Shown here piece by piece: positions 7,882 to 17,016 of a stretch of DNA of 64,000 nt. Position numbers and translations under genes: made by a program. Position 1 is the first letter of the stretch, and each line of letters starts with the position of its first letter. This DNA comes from CAYVIB01 sp964451365 (GTDB taxonomy: Bacteria; Pseudomonadota; Gammaproteobacteria; Pseudomonadales; Cellvibrionaceae). Under the pieces are notes generated by a model. The model saw only the letters and a list, made by a program, of their open reading frames with translations. It was not told the DNA's origin and did not search any database. Location: contig CAYVIB010000010.1 in NCBI GenBank assembly GCA_964451365.1, positions 62,001 to 126,000 of the forward strand, written 5' to 3'.

Positions 7882-9807
7882 ATGAAAAACAAAGAAGCCT
7901 GCATGAATAGCCACTATTCATTATTGCTTGTGGTTCTAACCAGCCTGTTTCCGCAGCCGGCAATTGCCGACCAATACAGTAGTAGCCAAAACTTCCTCGC
8001 GATGACACTTGAGGAGCTATCTCAAATCAAGGTGCACTCGGTATCAAAACGGGAGGAAGCGCTTACCGAGGCGGCCGCTTCCATTTTTGTCATCACCCAC
8101 CAGGATATCCGCCAGTCCGGCGCGACCACCATTCCCGAAGTATTGCGTCTGGCTCCCAACCTGCAGGTGGCAAGAATCAATGCGACCCAATATGCCATCA
8201 CCGCGCGGGGCTTCAACAATCTTGTCAGTAATAAACTGTTGGTGTTGGTCGACGGACGCACCATATACACTCCACTTTTTTCCGGCGTATTCTGGGACCA
8301 ACAGGATCTCGTGCTGGAGGATATCGAGCGTATTGAGGTAATCAGCGGCCCCGGCGCGACGCTCTGGGGAGCAAATGCGGTCAACGGCGTTATCAATATA
8401 GTTACCCGCGCCGCGGCGGATACCCAGGGGTTGCTGGCAAGTGCCTACGGCGGAAATTCCGAGCGGGGCGCCGCACTGCGTTACGGCGGCGCCTTCGGCG
8501 AAACCGGTCATTTCCGTGTGTATACCAAGGCAATGGAACTGGACGAAACCACACAAGCGGACGGTACGCCCGGCCTCGATATGTATGAAAGGGTCCAGGC
8601 GGGCTTCCGGGCGGACTGGGGACATTCATCAAACCACTTTACCGTTCAGGGCGATATCTATGATGGCACCACCGGCGACAGGGGTGCTATCGCGGGCTTC
8701 AATCTCGATGAGTTGGCGGGCTCGGGGCGGAACCTGCTTGCCCGCTGGAATCGAGAGTTCGATGGCGGTTCGCATTTTCAGCTCCAGGCCTATTGGGATT
8801 ATTCAAAACGCAAGAACATTGTTTTGTTCCAGCCGACCGCGGAAATTTTCGATGTTGGGTTCCAACACAGCATTCCGCTATCGAACCACAATCTCCTGTG
8901 GGGCGGAGGCTATCGCCACGCCCACGACGATATCGACCCGGGTTTTTTTGCCACCTTTGTTCCGGACAGCCGCGAACTGAACTGGGAAAATCTGTTTATC
9001 CAGGATGAAATCATCCTGCGCGATGATTTGATCGCAACACTCGGTATCCGGTTTGAAAGCAACGATTACACTGGCGTGGAAACACTTCCCAATGCCAGAC
9101 TTGCCTGGAACCTTTCACGCAACAGACTGCTGTGGACCGCGCTTTCGCGGGCGGTGCGCGCCCCCTCGCGTTACGATCGGGACGTGTATTTTCCCGCACC
9201 GCCAAACTCGCTCGTGGTCGGCGGGCCCAATTTTAAATCCGAGGTGGCGAACGTTTTTGAGGTAGGTTACCGTTATTCCGCTTCGGACAGTATAAATTAT
9301 TCCATTACCGCTTTTTATCACGACTGGGAGGACTTGCGCAGCGGTACCGCGATACCGGTTGAACTGGAAAACAAAATTGAAGGCCCGGCCTACGGACTGG
9401 AAGCGTGGGCAAATTATCAGGTTAACCGCAGTTGGCGTTTAAGCGCCGGAGGAACAACGTTTTCAAAGGAACTGGAACTCGAGCCGGACAGTACCGATCC
9501 CGTGGGCATTGAAAACGATACCCTGCACAACGATCCGGATTATCAGCTAATTGTTCGCTCACTGCTGGAAGTTTCCGACAACAGCATGTTCAATTTAAGC
9601 GTCCGCCACGTGGCGGACCTGCCGCATCCCGAGGTGCCGTCCTACACCGTTTTTGACGCGAACTATGCGTGGCAACCAAGGGAAAACCTGGAAATGTCAT
9701 TCACGGTACGGAATGTGGCGGACAGGGATTACCGGGAGTTTGAAGAGGCGGCTAACGGCAGCGAATTTGAGCGTTCGGCAATACTTAAAATCGTATGGGC
9801 GGAATAG
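7882..9807 (+). CDS. TonB-dependent-receptor-type outer membrane protein (receptor 1)
   Basis: A 641-residue outer-membrane receptor. It has a signal peptide (SLLLVVLTSLFPQPAIA), then MTLEELSQIKVHSVSKREE, the signature of receptors found with YfiR-like proteins. A plug domain follows (about 55-170: SIFVITHQDIRQSGATTIPEVLRLAPN, ITARGFN, LVLVDGRTIYTP, ISGPGATLWGANAVNGVIN), then a beta barrel to the C-terminal strand. It closely resembles the second receptor at 17017-18909 along its whole length. Its end lies only 10 bp from the convergent end of the signalling operon. Its probable role is to sense or take up an unknown ligand that feeds the YfiR/kinase pathway. Confidence 0.88.
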   Translation: MKNKEACMNSHYSLLLVVLTSLFPQPAIADQYSSSQNFLAMTLEELSQIKVHSVSKREEALTEAAASIFVITHQDIRQSGATTIPEVLRLAPNLQVARINATQYAITARGFNNLVSNKLLVLVDGRTIYTPLFSGVFWDQQDLVLEDIERIEVISGPGATLWGANAVNGVINIVTRAAADTQGLLASAYGGNSERGAALRYGGAFGETGHFRVYTKAMELDETTQADGTPGLDMYERVQAGFRADWGHSSNHFTVQGDIYDGTTGDRGAIAGFNLDELAGSGRNLLARWNREFDGGSHFQLQAYWDYSKRKNIVLFQPTAEIFDVGFQHSIPLSNHNLLWGGGYRHAHDDIDPGFFATFVPDSRELNWENLFIQDEIILRDDLIATLGIRFESNDYTGVETLPNARLAWNLSRNRLLWTALSRAVRAPSRYDRDVYFPAPPNSLVVGGPNFKSEVANVFEVGYRYSASDSINYSITAFYHDWEDLRSGTAIPVELENKIEGPAYGLEAWANYQVNRSWRLSAGGTTFSKELELEPDSTDPVGIENDTLHNDPDYQLIVRSLLEVSDNSMFNLSVRHVADLPHPEVPSYTVFDANYAWQPRENLEMSFTVRNVADRDYREFEEAANGSEFERSAILKIVWAE

Positions 9808-9817
9808 CGGAGGCCGA

Positions 9818-10177
9818 TTAATTCGCGCTCAGGTAGTTCAGCAGCACCTGATAACTGAAAGGCTTGATCAGGAAAAAGTCAAAGCGATGTTTATCCATGG
9901 TATCGAGATCACCAGGCATGGCGTGCGCGGACATTCCTACAATGCGGGTGTCCTTTAACGCCGGCACCTTGCGCAATAGGTCCGTCGCGGCCAGTCCGTC
10001 CATACCGGGTAATTTTATATCCATAATAATGGTTTCCGGTATATGGTCCGTCGCCAGCTTAATTCCTTCTTCCGCGTTATTGGTTTTGTGGCACTCGTAG
10101 CCCGCGACTTCCAAAACATCCACAAGTAACCGCTGGGTGGCAAGATCATCTTCAACAATGAGTATCTTTTTCGTCAT
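9818..10177 (-). CDS. Single-domain response regulator (CheY-like)
   Basis: A 119-residue receiver with no output domain. The acidic pair is in LIVEDDLA, the phospho-acceptor is Asp53 in IMDIKLPGMDG, the switch Ser is in GMSAHAMPG, and the conserved Lys is in LIKPFSYQ. It is the last gene of a leftward signalling operon, 15 nt after the receiver-kinase, so it is a likely phosphate sink or carrier for that kinase. Confidence 0.88.
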   Translation of the reverse strand: MTKKILIVEDDLATQRLLVDVLEVAGYECHKTNNAEEGIKLATDHIPETIIMDIKLPGMDGLAATDLLRKVPALKDTRIVGMSAHAMPGDLDTMDKHRFDFFLIKPFSYQVLLNYLSAN

Positions 10178-10192
10178 CGGTATAAAAAACTG

Positions 10193-11314
10193 TCAGGCCG
10201 CAACAAAGGGAATGCGTACCGTAAAACAACTGCCCACACCGGGTGAACTTTTTACCTCCACACCACCACCGTGCAGGCTCGCAAGCCGGTCAATCAATGC
10301 CAGGCCCAACCCCGTCCCTTCCACGGCGTGCCCCATCGGTGATGCCGCCTGCTCAAACGGCAAAAAAATTCTCTCCACATCTTCCTCGGCAATGCCGCAT
10401 CCTTCATCGGATACACTCAAAACCACATGACCCTCATCGACGTAAACCTCCAGCCGCACTTCCTTTCCGGACTCGGTAAACTTGATGGCGTTGGTAAGCA
10501 GGTTTATAAGGATTTGTTTAATTCTTAGTGGATCCAGCTTTGCCACACCCACGTCCGGGGTGACATTTGTAACCAGGCGTATACTGTTCCGGTTGGCTTT
10601 TTCAAGCATCATACCGGCCACGCCCTTCACAAGGGAGGTCAGGTCAACCGATTGGACATCCAGCTCCAGTTTGCCTGACTCTATTTTGGAAAGATCAAGA
10701 AGATCGTTGATGATCGCCAAAAGATAAGTGCCGCTATCGTAAATTTCCTTGCAGTATTGCCGCTGTTTTTGGTTCAGCTCCCCCATAAGCTGGTTAAGCA
10801 GCACTTCGGAATAACCCAGAATAGCATTCAACGGAGTGCGCAGTTCGTGCGACATCGATGAAAGGAAATTAATCTTGTGGCGATTGGATATGGCAAGCAT
10901 TCGGTTTTTTTCCTGCAATTCATCATCCAGGCGCTTGTGTTGCAGGTGATGCTTGATTCTTGCCAGCATCACGGAAAAATTAATTGGCTTTTCAATATAA
11001 TCGTTGGCGCCCTTGCCAAACGCGTCGACAATATCTTCTTCGGCATTTTTGGCTGTTACCATCAACACCGGCAGCTCAACCGAATTGTAACGCTCCCGCA
11101 GTCGGGACAGCACTTCCAGCCCATCCATGTCGGGCATCATGATATCCAGAAGGATCAGGTCCGGCATGTTCTGTTCAACCGCGTTAATGGCGTATCCACC
11201 GGTTTGCGCGGTACGGCATGAATAGCCTTTTCGCCCCAGTCTGCGGCTCAACATTTCGCAGTTATCTTCGTTGTCGTCAACAATCAGGATGAATGCCTGC
11301 CGCTCATCAACCAC
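10193..11314 (-). CDS. Cytoplasmic receiver-histidine kinase
   Basis: A 373-residue soluble protein with an N-terminal receiver (Asp57 in LLDIMMPDMDG, Lys in YIEKPINF), a linker coiled coil around 120-145, a HisKA domain with His156 in FLSSMSHELRTPLNAILGYS, and a HATPase_c domain with N box LLTNAIKFTESG and G boxes DEGCGIAEEDV and GTGLGLALI. It has no membrane segment, so it must receive its signal through its receiver, presumably by phosphotransfer from the upstream hybrid kinase. The start is GTG with GGAGG 6 nt upstream, overlapping the stop of the preceding receiver gene by 8 nt, which implies translational coupling. Confidence 0.9.
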   Translation of the reverse strand: MVDERQAFILIVDDNEDNCEMLSRRLGRKGYSCRTAQTGGYAINAVEQNMPDLILLDIMMPDMDGLEVLSRLRERYNSVELPVLMVTAKNAEEDIVDAFGKGANDYIEKPINFSVMLARIKHHLQHKRLDDELQEKNRMLAISNRHKINFLSSMSHELRTPLNAILGYSEVLLNQLMGELNQKQRQYCKEIYDSGTYLLAIINDLLDLSKIESGKLELDVQSVDLTSLVKGVAGMMLEKANRNSIRLVTNVTPDVGVAKLDPLRIKQILINLLTNAIKFTESGKEVRLEVYVDEGHVVLSVSDEGCGIAEEDVERIFLPFEQAASPMGHAVEGTGLGLALIDRLASLHGGGVEVKSSPGVGSCFTVRIPFVAA

Positions 11315-11678
11315 CTCTGCCCTCCAAAAGCTTTTCTATCTTTGCCATCAATCTTTCAAAAACCACCGGTTTTGTATCGTAGTCATCGCAACCGGCATCC
11401 AGGGCTTTCTCCCGGTCCTCGACCAGGGCGTGTGCTGTAAGCGCGACTATTGGCAGGGACGCGAAGCCTTCCTTTCTTATTTTTCGGGTGGCTTCGTAAC
11501 CGTCCATTTCAGGCAAACTCAAATCCATCAGGACTATTGCCGGATTCAACTGCCTGACCAGGGCAATTGCCTCGAGTCCGTTACCGGCCAGGGCTGTTTG
11601 ATAGCCTCGTCTTTTCAGGCGACGCTCAAGCATGTCAGCGTTTAGCTCGTTGTCCTCCACAATCAAAATCAGCGCCAT
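11307..11678 (-). CDS. Single-domain response regulator
   Basis: A 123-residue receiver with LIVEDNELN, phospho-acceptor Asp52 in LMDLSLPEMDG, Thr in VALTAHAL and Lys in YDTKPVVF. ATG 11678 is preceded by GAGAGGG, so I prefer it to the more upstream in-frame Met at 11723. It sits between the hybrid kinase and the receiver-kinase in the operon, overlapping the latter by 8 nt, and probably shuttles phosphate between them. Confidence 0.88.
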   Translation of the reverse strand: MALILIVEDNELNADMLERRLKRRGYQTALAGNGLEAIALVRQLNPAIVLMDLSLPEMDGYEATRKIRKEGFASLPIVALTAHALVEDREKALDAGCDDYDTKPVVFERLMAKIEKLLEGRGG

Positions 11679-11736
11679 AACCCTCTCTCTTCGTTGATTG
11701 TTGAAACATTTTGCAATAACCAACCTTCAGGTTCCG

Positions 11737-14106
11737 TCACACCTGTCCCGTAGTCAATACCTGCCTGATTTGGTTTACCAGGATGCTTTTATCGTACATA
11801 CCTTTGCGCATTACCGCCTGGGTGTGTCGCATTAACATGGTTCGCTCCTCTGAAGTCAGGTCCCGGGCGGAAATGACGATAATGGGAATATTACAAATCT
11901 CCTTCCTCTTGCGACACGCTTCAAGAAATTCAAAGCCATTCATCTCAGGCATGATCAGGTCCAGCAGAATAATATCGGCGCCCGGATTATGTTCGAGCTG
12001 AAGCAAACCCTCGCGTCCGTTGGTTGCGGATATCACCTTCCATTCGGGTCCGTTCAGGTAGGTGCGAATCAAAGCCTGGCTGTGGGTATCGTCGTCAATC
12101 GAAAGCACCGTGGTGGTGGTTCTGTTGTGTTTCCGGTAGCGCGACAAAACCTCGAGTAATCGCTTGTTGTTAATCGGCTTGATAAGAAAATCCGCGGCGC
12201 CAAGAGCAAAGCCCTTTGCCTGGTCGGATTCGATGGTATAAAGCAAAACCGGTATTGCCGCGGTGTCGGGGTCGGATTTGAGCACATTAAGCACTTGCCA
12301 TCCGTCCATGCCCGGCATAAAAATATCGAGCACGATAATGTCGGGCCGGTCGGCTTTCGCCAGTGTCAAACCTTCCTCGCCAGACATGGCGGACCGGATT
12401 AAAAATCCGTGTTTTTTCAGGTAATGAATCAGTATTTCATGCACATCAGCATCATCATCGACCAGCAACAGGCAGGTTTTTCCCGCATTATCCGCCGCCA
12501 GCTCGGTCAGGCTGGCGTCGAGCGATCCGTGCAAGGCCATGGAATCCCGCTGTTCGGAATCCGCCACCAGATGCGTTACCGGCGTCAACGGCAAGCGAAA
12601 AACAAACTCCGATCCTTTGTCCTCTTCGCTGGTGACTGTAATATCCCCGCCAAGCATTGAGATATAGGAACGACTGATTGCAAGGCCCAGACCGGTGCCG
12701 CCGTATCTTCGGGTAGTGGAGGGATCCGCCTGGCTGAAGGGCTGGAACAGTTCGCGGATTGCCGCTTCGCTTATACCTATTCCGGTATCGCGCACGCTGT
12801 AAACAATCCAGCGCTCCCGTTGGCCGGTTTCTGTCCAGTAACTGACTTCCACCAACCCTTCATGCGTAAATTTAACCGCATTGCTCAGCAGGTTGTAGAG
12901 AACCTGACGGAGCTTTACCTGATCGCTTTGCACCACACCAACGGGTATATTTTTATTCACCACCAACCGGTTATTCCTTTTTTCCGCCAATGGCCGTAGC
13001 GTATTGACCACATCCTCCACCAGTTGATCGACATTGAAGGCTTCTATGTTGATCTGCATTCTTCCCGCCTCAATTTTCGATATATCGAGAATATCGTTGA
13101 TCAAGTTGAGAAGATGTTTTCCCGCACCCCGCACTTTTTCAATATCGGCACTAAATTCCTTGCGATCGAAGCTTTCCTCTTCAACAACCATTTCCTGCAG
13201 CATTTCGCTGTAACCAATGATCGCATTTAACGGGGTTCGCAATTCGTGGCTCATATTGGCCAGGAACCGGCTTTTGGACCGGTTTGCCTCCTCGGCCCGA
13301 TCGCGCATGTCGATCAGGTCCTTTTCAATCACTTTACGTTCCTGAATTTCCTTTTCCAGTTCGGCATTAAGGGTCACGATGGTTTCCTGCTTTGCCAATT
13401 CTTCCAGCATGGTGTTCAGGCTGTCCGCCAGGTGCCCGATTTCATCATCATTGTGTTTTTCCGCCCGTGCCGAAAAATCCTTGTGGCGGGAAACCTGGGT
13501 GGCCCATTCCGCGAGCAGGGCGACAGGCCGTGTAATTTGTAGTTTCAGCCAATGCGATACCAGGAAAAACAGCAATACCATACCCAGCAGGAGTATCAGA
13601 AAGAGATTGCGCAGATCCTCCTTGAGTTGTTGCCAGTCATCGAGGCCCGACTTGAGAATCAGGTGCCCCTCCACCTGCCCGTTCACCATCACCGGCACGG
13701 ACGTGACATAATAATTGTCGACCAGTCGCACTCCCTCGGGAACCACGGCCATACCAAACTCCTCCGCAACCCCCGGACGCGGGTATTCGGCAAACACCTG
13801 TCCCTGGTTTTTCTTGAACAGCACGGCGGCAACCACCGCCGGGTTCTCCTTCAGCGCTCCCAGTATTTTCCCGGCGGAGGTACCGTCGTTGAAAACCAGC
13901 GCGGCACCGCTGTTTTCCGCCAATACCCTGCCAAGCATATTCAGGTCCTGTATGGACTTGTGGTTAAAATAAACCCTGGCGGTAACCAGCAGGACCACTG
14001 CCGAGGCCATCATGAAAAGCAGCACAAAACCCAGCAAGCCTATCTGCATTTTTGCGCGAAGGCTGAAGCGTTGCCACCCGCGGAAGGATTTGTTCTCGTT
14101 ATTCAA
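11737..14106 (-). CDS. CHASE8-HAMP hybrid sensor histidine kinase with two receivers
   Basis: A 789-residue membrane kinase: TM1 about 22-45; periplasmic domain 50-160 (LAENSGAALVFNDGTSA, VVAAVLFKKNQG) of the CHASE8 type known from YfiN; TM2 about 167-187; HAMP 188-240; coiled coil; HisKA with His287 in FLANMSHELRTPLNAIIGYS; and HATPase with DTGIGISEAAI and GGTGLGLAIS. Receiver 1 has LLLVDDDADV and VLDIFMPGMDG. Receiver 2 has VLSIDDDTHS and LLDLIMPEMNG. The start is TTG directly after the TAA of the YfiR-like gene, with GGTGGAA just upstream. In YfiBNR systems YfiR binds the same kind of periplasmic domain on a diguanylate cyclase; here the output is a phosphorelay. Confidence 0.9.
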   Translation of the reverse strand: MNNENKSFRGWQRFSLRAKMQIGLLGFVLLFMMASAVVLLVTARVYFNHKSIQDLNMLGRVLAENSGAALVFNDGTSAGKILGALKENPAVVAAVLFKKNQGQVFAEYPRPGVAEEFGMAVVPEGVRLVDNYYVTSVPVMVNGQVEGHLILKSGLDDWQQLKEDLRNLFLILLLGMVLLFFLVSHWLKLQITRPVALLAEWATQVSRHKDFSARAEKHNDDEIGHLADSLNTMLEELAKQETIVTLNAELEKEIQERKVIEKDLIDMRDRAEEANRSKSRFLANMSHELRTPLNAIIGYSEMLQEMVVEEESFDRKEFSADIEKVRGAGKHLLNLINDILDISKIEAGRMQINIEAFNVDQLVEDVVNTLRPLAEKRNNRLVVNKNIPVGVVQSDQVKLRQVLYNLLSNAVKFTHEGLVEVSYWTETGQRERWIVYSVRDTGIGISEAAIRELFQPFSQADPSTTRRYGGTGLGLAISRSYISMLGGDITVTSEEDKGSEFVFRLPLTPVTHLVADSEQRDSMALHGSLDASLTELAADNAGKTCLLLVDDDADVHEILIHYLKKHGFLIRSAMSGEEGLTLAKADRPDIIVLDIFMPGMDGWQVLNVLKSDPDTAAIPVLLYTIESDQAKGFALGAADFLIKPINNKRLLEVLSRYRKHNRTTTTVLSIDDDTHSQALIRTYLNGPEWKVISATNGREGLLQLEHNPGADIILLDLIMPEMNGFEFLEACRKRKEICNIPIIVISARDLTSEERTMLMRHTQAVMRKGMYDKSILVNQIRQVLTTGQV

Positions 14107-14670
14107 TTATTCCACCCCCAGTTGAATTAGTTGGGCCGCCAGCGTGAATTCGGTTTCCTTCGCCAGTTCCCCATTAATACGGAAGCGAATACTGTCTTCG
14201 CGCTTATACAGCTCGATCAACCCGCCATGGCTGATAAACGGAGAGAATTCACCGATGGTGAGAACCTGATATGCATTGATCCGGGCTAAAATAGTGTCGA
14301 CTTTTTCAACCTCGGATTCCGATAAATAAAGGGCATTGCAGCCATTCAGGGAAATATCGGGTCCATACTCCCCCAGCCGGATTAACCTCAATCTGCCTTG
14401 TGGAATTGTCGCGTTATTTATCTTTTGCAGCGCAGCACCAATTTCGCCCTTCCCCAAAAAACACAGCCGCACTTCGCCCGGTTCGAGCAGGTTCTCCCGT
14501 CGGAAAGAAACAAACTTCAAAAAATTGTAAACATAGGATGCCTTGATCTGATTGCTGATTTTTCTTGAGGTGGAGTCATCCTGCGCAAAGCCGGCAACGG
14601 GTATAAACAGGAACAACACAACAGGCAATAAACAGCTTGATAGAGGATGACTTAATGTGAGCCATTTCAT
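14107..14670 (-). CDS. YfiR-like periplasmic protein (DUF4154)
   Basis: A 187-residue exported protein. It has a signal peptide (LPVVLFLFIPVAGFAQD) and then the family hallmark NQIKASYVYNFLKFVSF, followed by VRLCFLGKGEIGAALQKI, CNALYLSESE and the C-terminal GGLIELYKREDSIRFRINGELA. YfiR of Pseudomonas is a periplasmic, redox-sensitive repressor of the diguanylate cyclase YfiN. This gene is the first of the operon and immediately precedes a kinase bearing a YfiN-like periplasmic domain, so I infer that it gates that kinase. Only two cysteines are seen in the mature part. Confidence 0.88.
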   Translation of the reverse strand: MKWLTLSHPLSSCLLPVVLFLFIPVAGFAQDDSTSRKISNQIKASYVYNFLKFVSFRRENLLEPGEVRLCFLGKGEIGAALQKINNATIPQGRLRLIRLGEYGPDISLNGCNALYLSESEVEKVDTILARINAYQVLTIGEFSPFISHGGLIELYKREDSIRFRINGELAKETEFTLAAQLIQLGVE

Positions 14671-15256
14671 TCTTTTTTATCCAGCTATGGCGGATGATCT
14701 CCAGGTTTTTTATATCACGGGCTTCTGCATTTTCCCGATGCACAATCATAATGCAGGCAAATGAGATACCAGGCCATAAATAAATATGCATATTATTTGT
14801 ATTGCATGAGATGCGCAAATCACTTTTTGACAGGCTGGGATAAATTCAAGCGATATTCCCTCAAGTTATATTTAATTAAGCCCGTTGTTTTTATGGATAT
14901 ACAGGTAATAACAATATTGGCACGTATATCAACAAAAAAGTCGAATTTTAAAAAACTGAACAGATATTACTGGCTTATATTTTCATTGGCAGTTAATCTC
15001 CATCCGGAAGCGGATCACCGATACAGGCACCCACTGTTTTATATAATGATTAAAATTTCTTTCATTATGGAAAGCTTGCTCTATAAATTTTTTATTTTTT
15101 GGAAAGCAAAATAACCAAATGGAATAAATTTTCCTTTGGTCTTATTGACTTTCAATAAAAATTAAATTTTTTTTGCAATTAAGACTTCCTTTTGATCCTT
15201 AAACAATATACCTTCCGGTTTAGTACCGAACGATATCGAGGAGAAGTACGTAATCC
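14671..15256. other. AT-rich divergent regulatory region
   Basis: A 586-bp, strongly AT-rich stretch between the divergent signalling operons. One frame is open for 117 codons (14761-15114), but its composition, lack of ribosome binding site and lack of any protein-like pattern argue against a gene. Promoters for both operons must lie here. No riboswitch consensus was recognised. Confidence 0.5.
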
Positions 15257-16975
15257 ATGCTTCGATTGGAAGGAAGTCGATTACTGGTTGTCGATGATGA
15301 ACCTCGTAATACCAGATTGCTCGCTGATATTTTTACCAGCAACGGCTGTGATGTTCTACCCCTGAATGACAGCGCGCAAGTGTTGGAGGCCATTCCGCGG
15401 TATGAACCCGACCTTATTATTCTCGACGTCCTCATGCCGGGCCTGTCCGGCTTCGAGCTGACGAAGGAAATTAAATCCCGTGAAGAATGGAGGGGTATAC
15501 CCATCATTCTGTTGACGGCGTTGGATGACCGCGATTTCTGCATCCACGGTCTTGAGTGTGGCGCGGAGGACTACGTCGCCAAACCATTTAGCCAGCGTGA
15601 GTTATGTGCTCGGGTTAACAATCTGCTGATGCTCAAGAAACTGCATGATTTTGAGCGCAGAAATTTACAGCTGTTGAAGGAGTATGATTCCTTATCCGGC
15701 CTGCCGAAGAAGGAAATATTCCTCGATTTTACCAAGTCGATGTTCAAGGACAGCTCTCCCGGCGATGTCAGCATAGGAATCTGCGAAGTCGAACTGAGCA
15801 ACCTGCTGATTGGACTGGAAGAAGAAGTACGGGCCCATTCAGAGCGCGTGATTTATCAAGCCGTAGTCGAGCGCATGCTGTCCATTTTCCCCCCCGGGGT
15901 TCTGTTGGGTTGCTTTGGCGCAGGCAAATTTGGCTTTGTGCTCGAAACCGACACCACAGCGGCCGGAGATCATTTAAGAAAGCTGCAAGGGCGCCTGTCC
16001 CTGCCGGTATTGGTCGATAATAAGCAAATATATCTGCTGTTTTCCATAAGCTATGTGGAGCCGCCTATGCGAAACTGCAGTTGGGAGGAGGATTTTGCCA
16101 AGGCCGAGCTGGCGCTGCTTGAAGCCAAAAGGGAAGGTGGCAACACGCTAAAGCGCTTTGTTCCTCAAATGAATTCGCTCAGCTACGAGCGCTGGTGGAT
16201 ATCCCAGTCATTGCTTCAGGCGCTTCACAACAACCAGCTCGACATGCATTTTCAACCCCAGGTGGAAGTCGCCAATGAGCAACTTGTTGGTCTGGAAGCA
16301 TTAATCCGCTGGCATCATCCCAAAAAAGGTTTTATCAGTCCCGCCAAATTTATTCCAATCGCGGAGGAAAACGGCCAGATCTACCCCGTGGGCCTGTGGG
16401 TAATTGACAGAGTATGCCAACAGGTCGCGCACTGGAAATCCAAGGGAATCAACACACGAACGGCAATCAATATTTCAGGTGCCCAACTGCATAAGGAAGA
16501 GTTTACCCGGGATTTTGTCAAAATATTTTCGAAATATAACCTGGCACCGCAGGAGCTGGAACTGGAACTGACGGAAAGCAGCATTATGGACCCCAGGAGT
16601 GACAGCCAACTCCAGGAACTGCGAAACTACGGCTTTGACATTGCGATCGACGATTTCGGCACGGGCTACAGCAGCCTGGCGCATTTGAAAAAATATCCTT
16701 TTAATCATTTAAAGATCGACCGCACGTTTATCTGCCAGATCTGCGACTCCTCGGATGATACGGCAATCGTCAAAGCCGTTCTCGCCATCGCCAGGCACAT
16801 GGGCATCCAGGTAATCGCCGAAGGCGTGGAGACGCTCGCCCAACTCGAAAAAGTAAAGCAGCTCGGATGCCACAAAGTGCAGGGGTACTATTACAGCAAG
16901 CCGTTGCCGGCAAGGGACATCTCACGGATCGTAACCAGCGGGCAGTTTCACGAAGGTAATTGTTCGAGAATCTGA
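15257..16975 (+). CDS. Response regulator with degenerate GGDEF and intact EAL (c-di-GMP phosphodiesterase)
   Basis: A 572-residue protein. The receiver occupies about 1-125 (Asp57 in ILDVLMPGLSG, Lys in YVAKPFSQ). A GGDEF-like domain at about 140-300 has its active motif replaced by GAGKFG (residues 221-226) and so should be unable to make c-di-GMP. The EAL domain at about 315-565 has all hallmark residues: EALIRW (347-352), AINISGAQL, ELTESSIM, IDDFGTGYSS, KIDRTF and EGVETLAQL. Expected activity: phosphorylation-controlled hydrolysis of c-di-GMP. It is cotranscribed with the second receptor, and it is the natural output of the neighbouring kinases. The ribosome binding site (GGAGAAG) is rather far from the ATG. 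Confidence 0.9.
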   Translation: MLRLEGSRLLVVDDEPRNTRLLADIFTSNGCDVLPLNDSAQVLEAIPRYEPDLIILDVLMPGLSGFELTKEIKSREEWRGIPIILLTALDDRDFCIHGLECGAEDYVAKPFSQRELCARVNNLLMLKKLHDFERRNLQLLKEYDSLSGLPKKEIFLDFTKSMFKDSSPGDVSIGICEVELSNLLIGLEEEVRAHSERVIYQAVVERMLSIFPPGVLLGCFGAGKFGFVLETDTTAAGDHLRKLQGRLSLPVLVDNKQIYLLFSISYVEPPMRNCSWEEDFAKAELALLEAKREGGNTLKRFVPQMNSLSYERWWISQSLLQALHNNQLDMHFQPQVEVANEQLVGLEALIRWHHPKKGFISPAKFIPIAEENGQIYPVGLWVIDRVCQQVAHWKSKGINTRTAINISGAQLHKEEFTRDFVKIFSKYNLAPQELELELTESSIMDPRSDSQLQELRNYGFDIAIDDFGTGYSSLAHLKKYPFNHLKIDRTFICQICDSSDDTAIVKAVLAIARHMGIQVIAEGVETLAQLEKVKQLGCHKVQGYYYSKPLPARDISRIVTSGQFHEGNCSRI

Positions 16976-17016
16976 AGTCGGGAAATCAACGCAAAAACTG
17001 GGACAAAACATCGCAA

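Noticed and set aside
14761..15114. 117-codon frame in the AT-rich divergent region
   Set aside because: No ribosome binding site and an AT-driven composition (Lys, Ile, Tyr, Phe); most likely non-coding.
14671..15256. c-di-GMP riboswitch near the EAL gene
   Set aside because: No GEMM-type conserved core could be recognised in this AT-rich leader.
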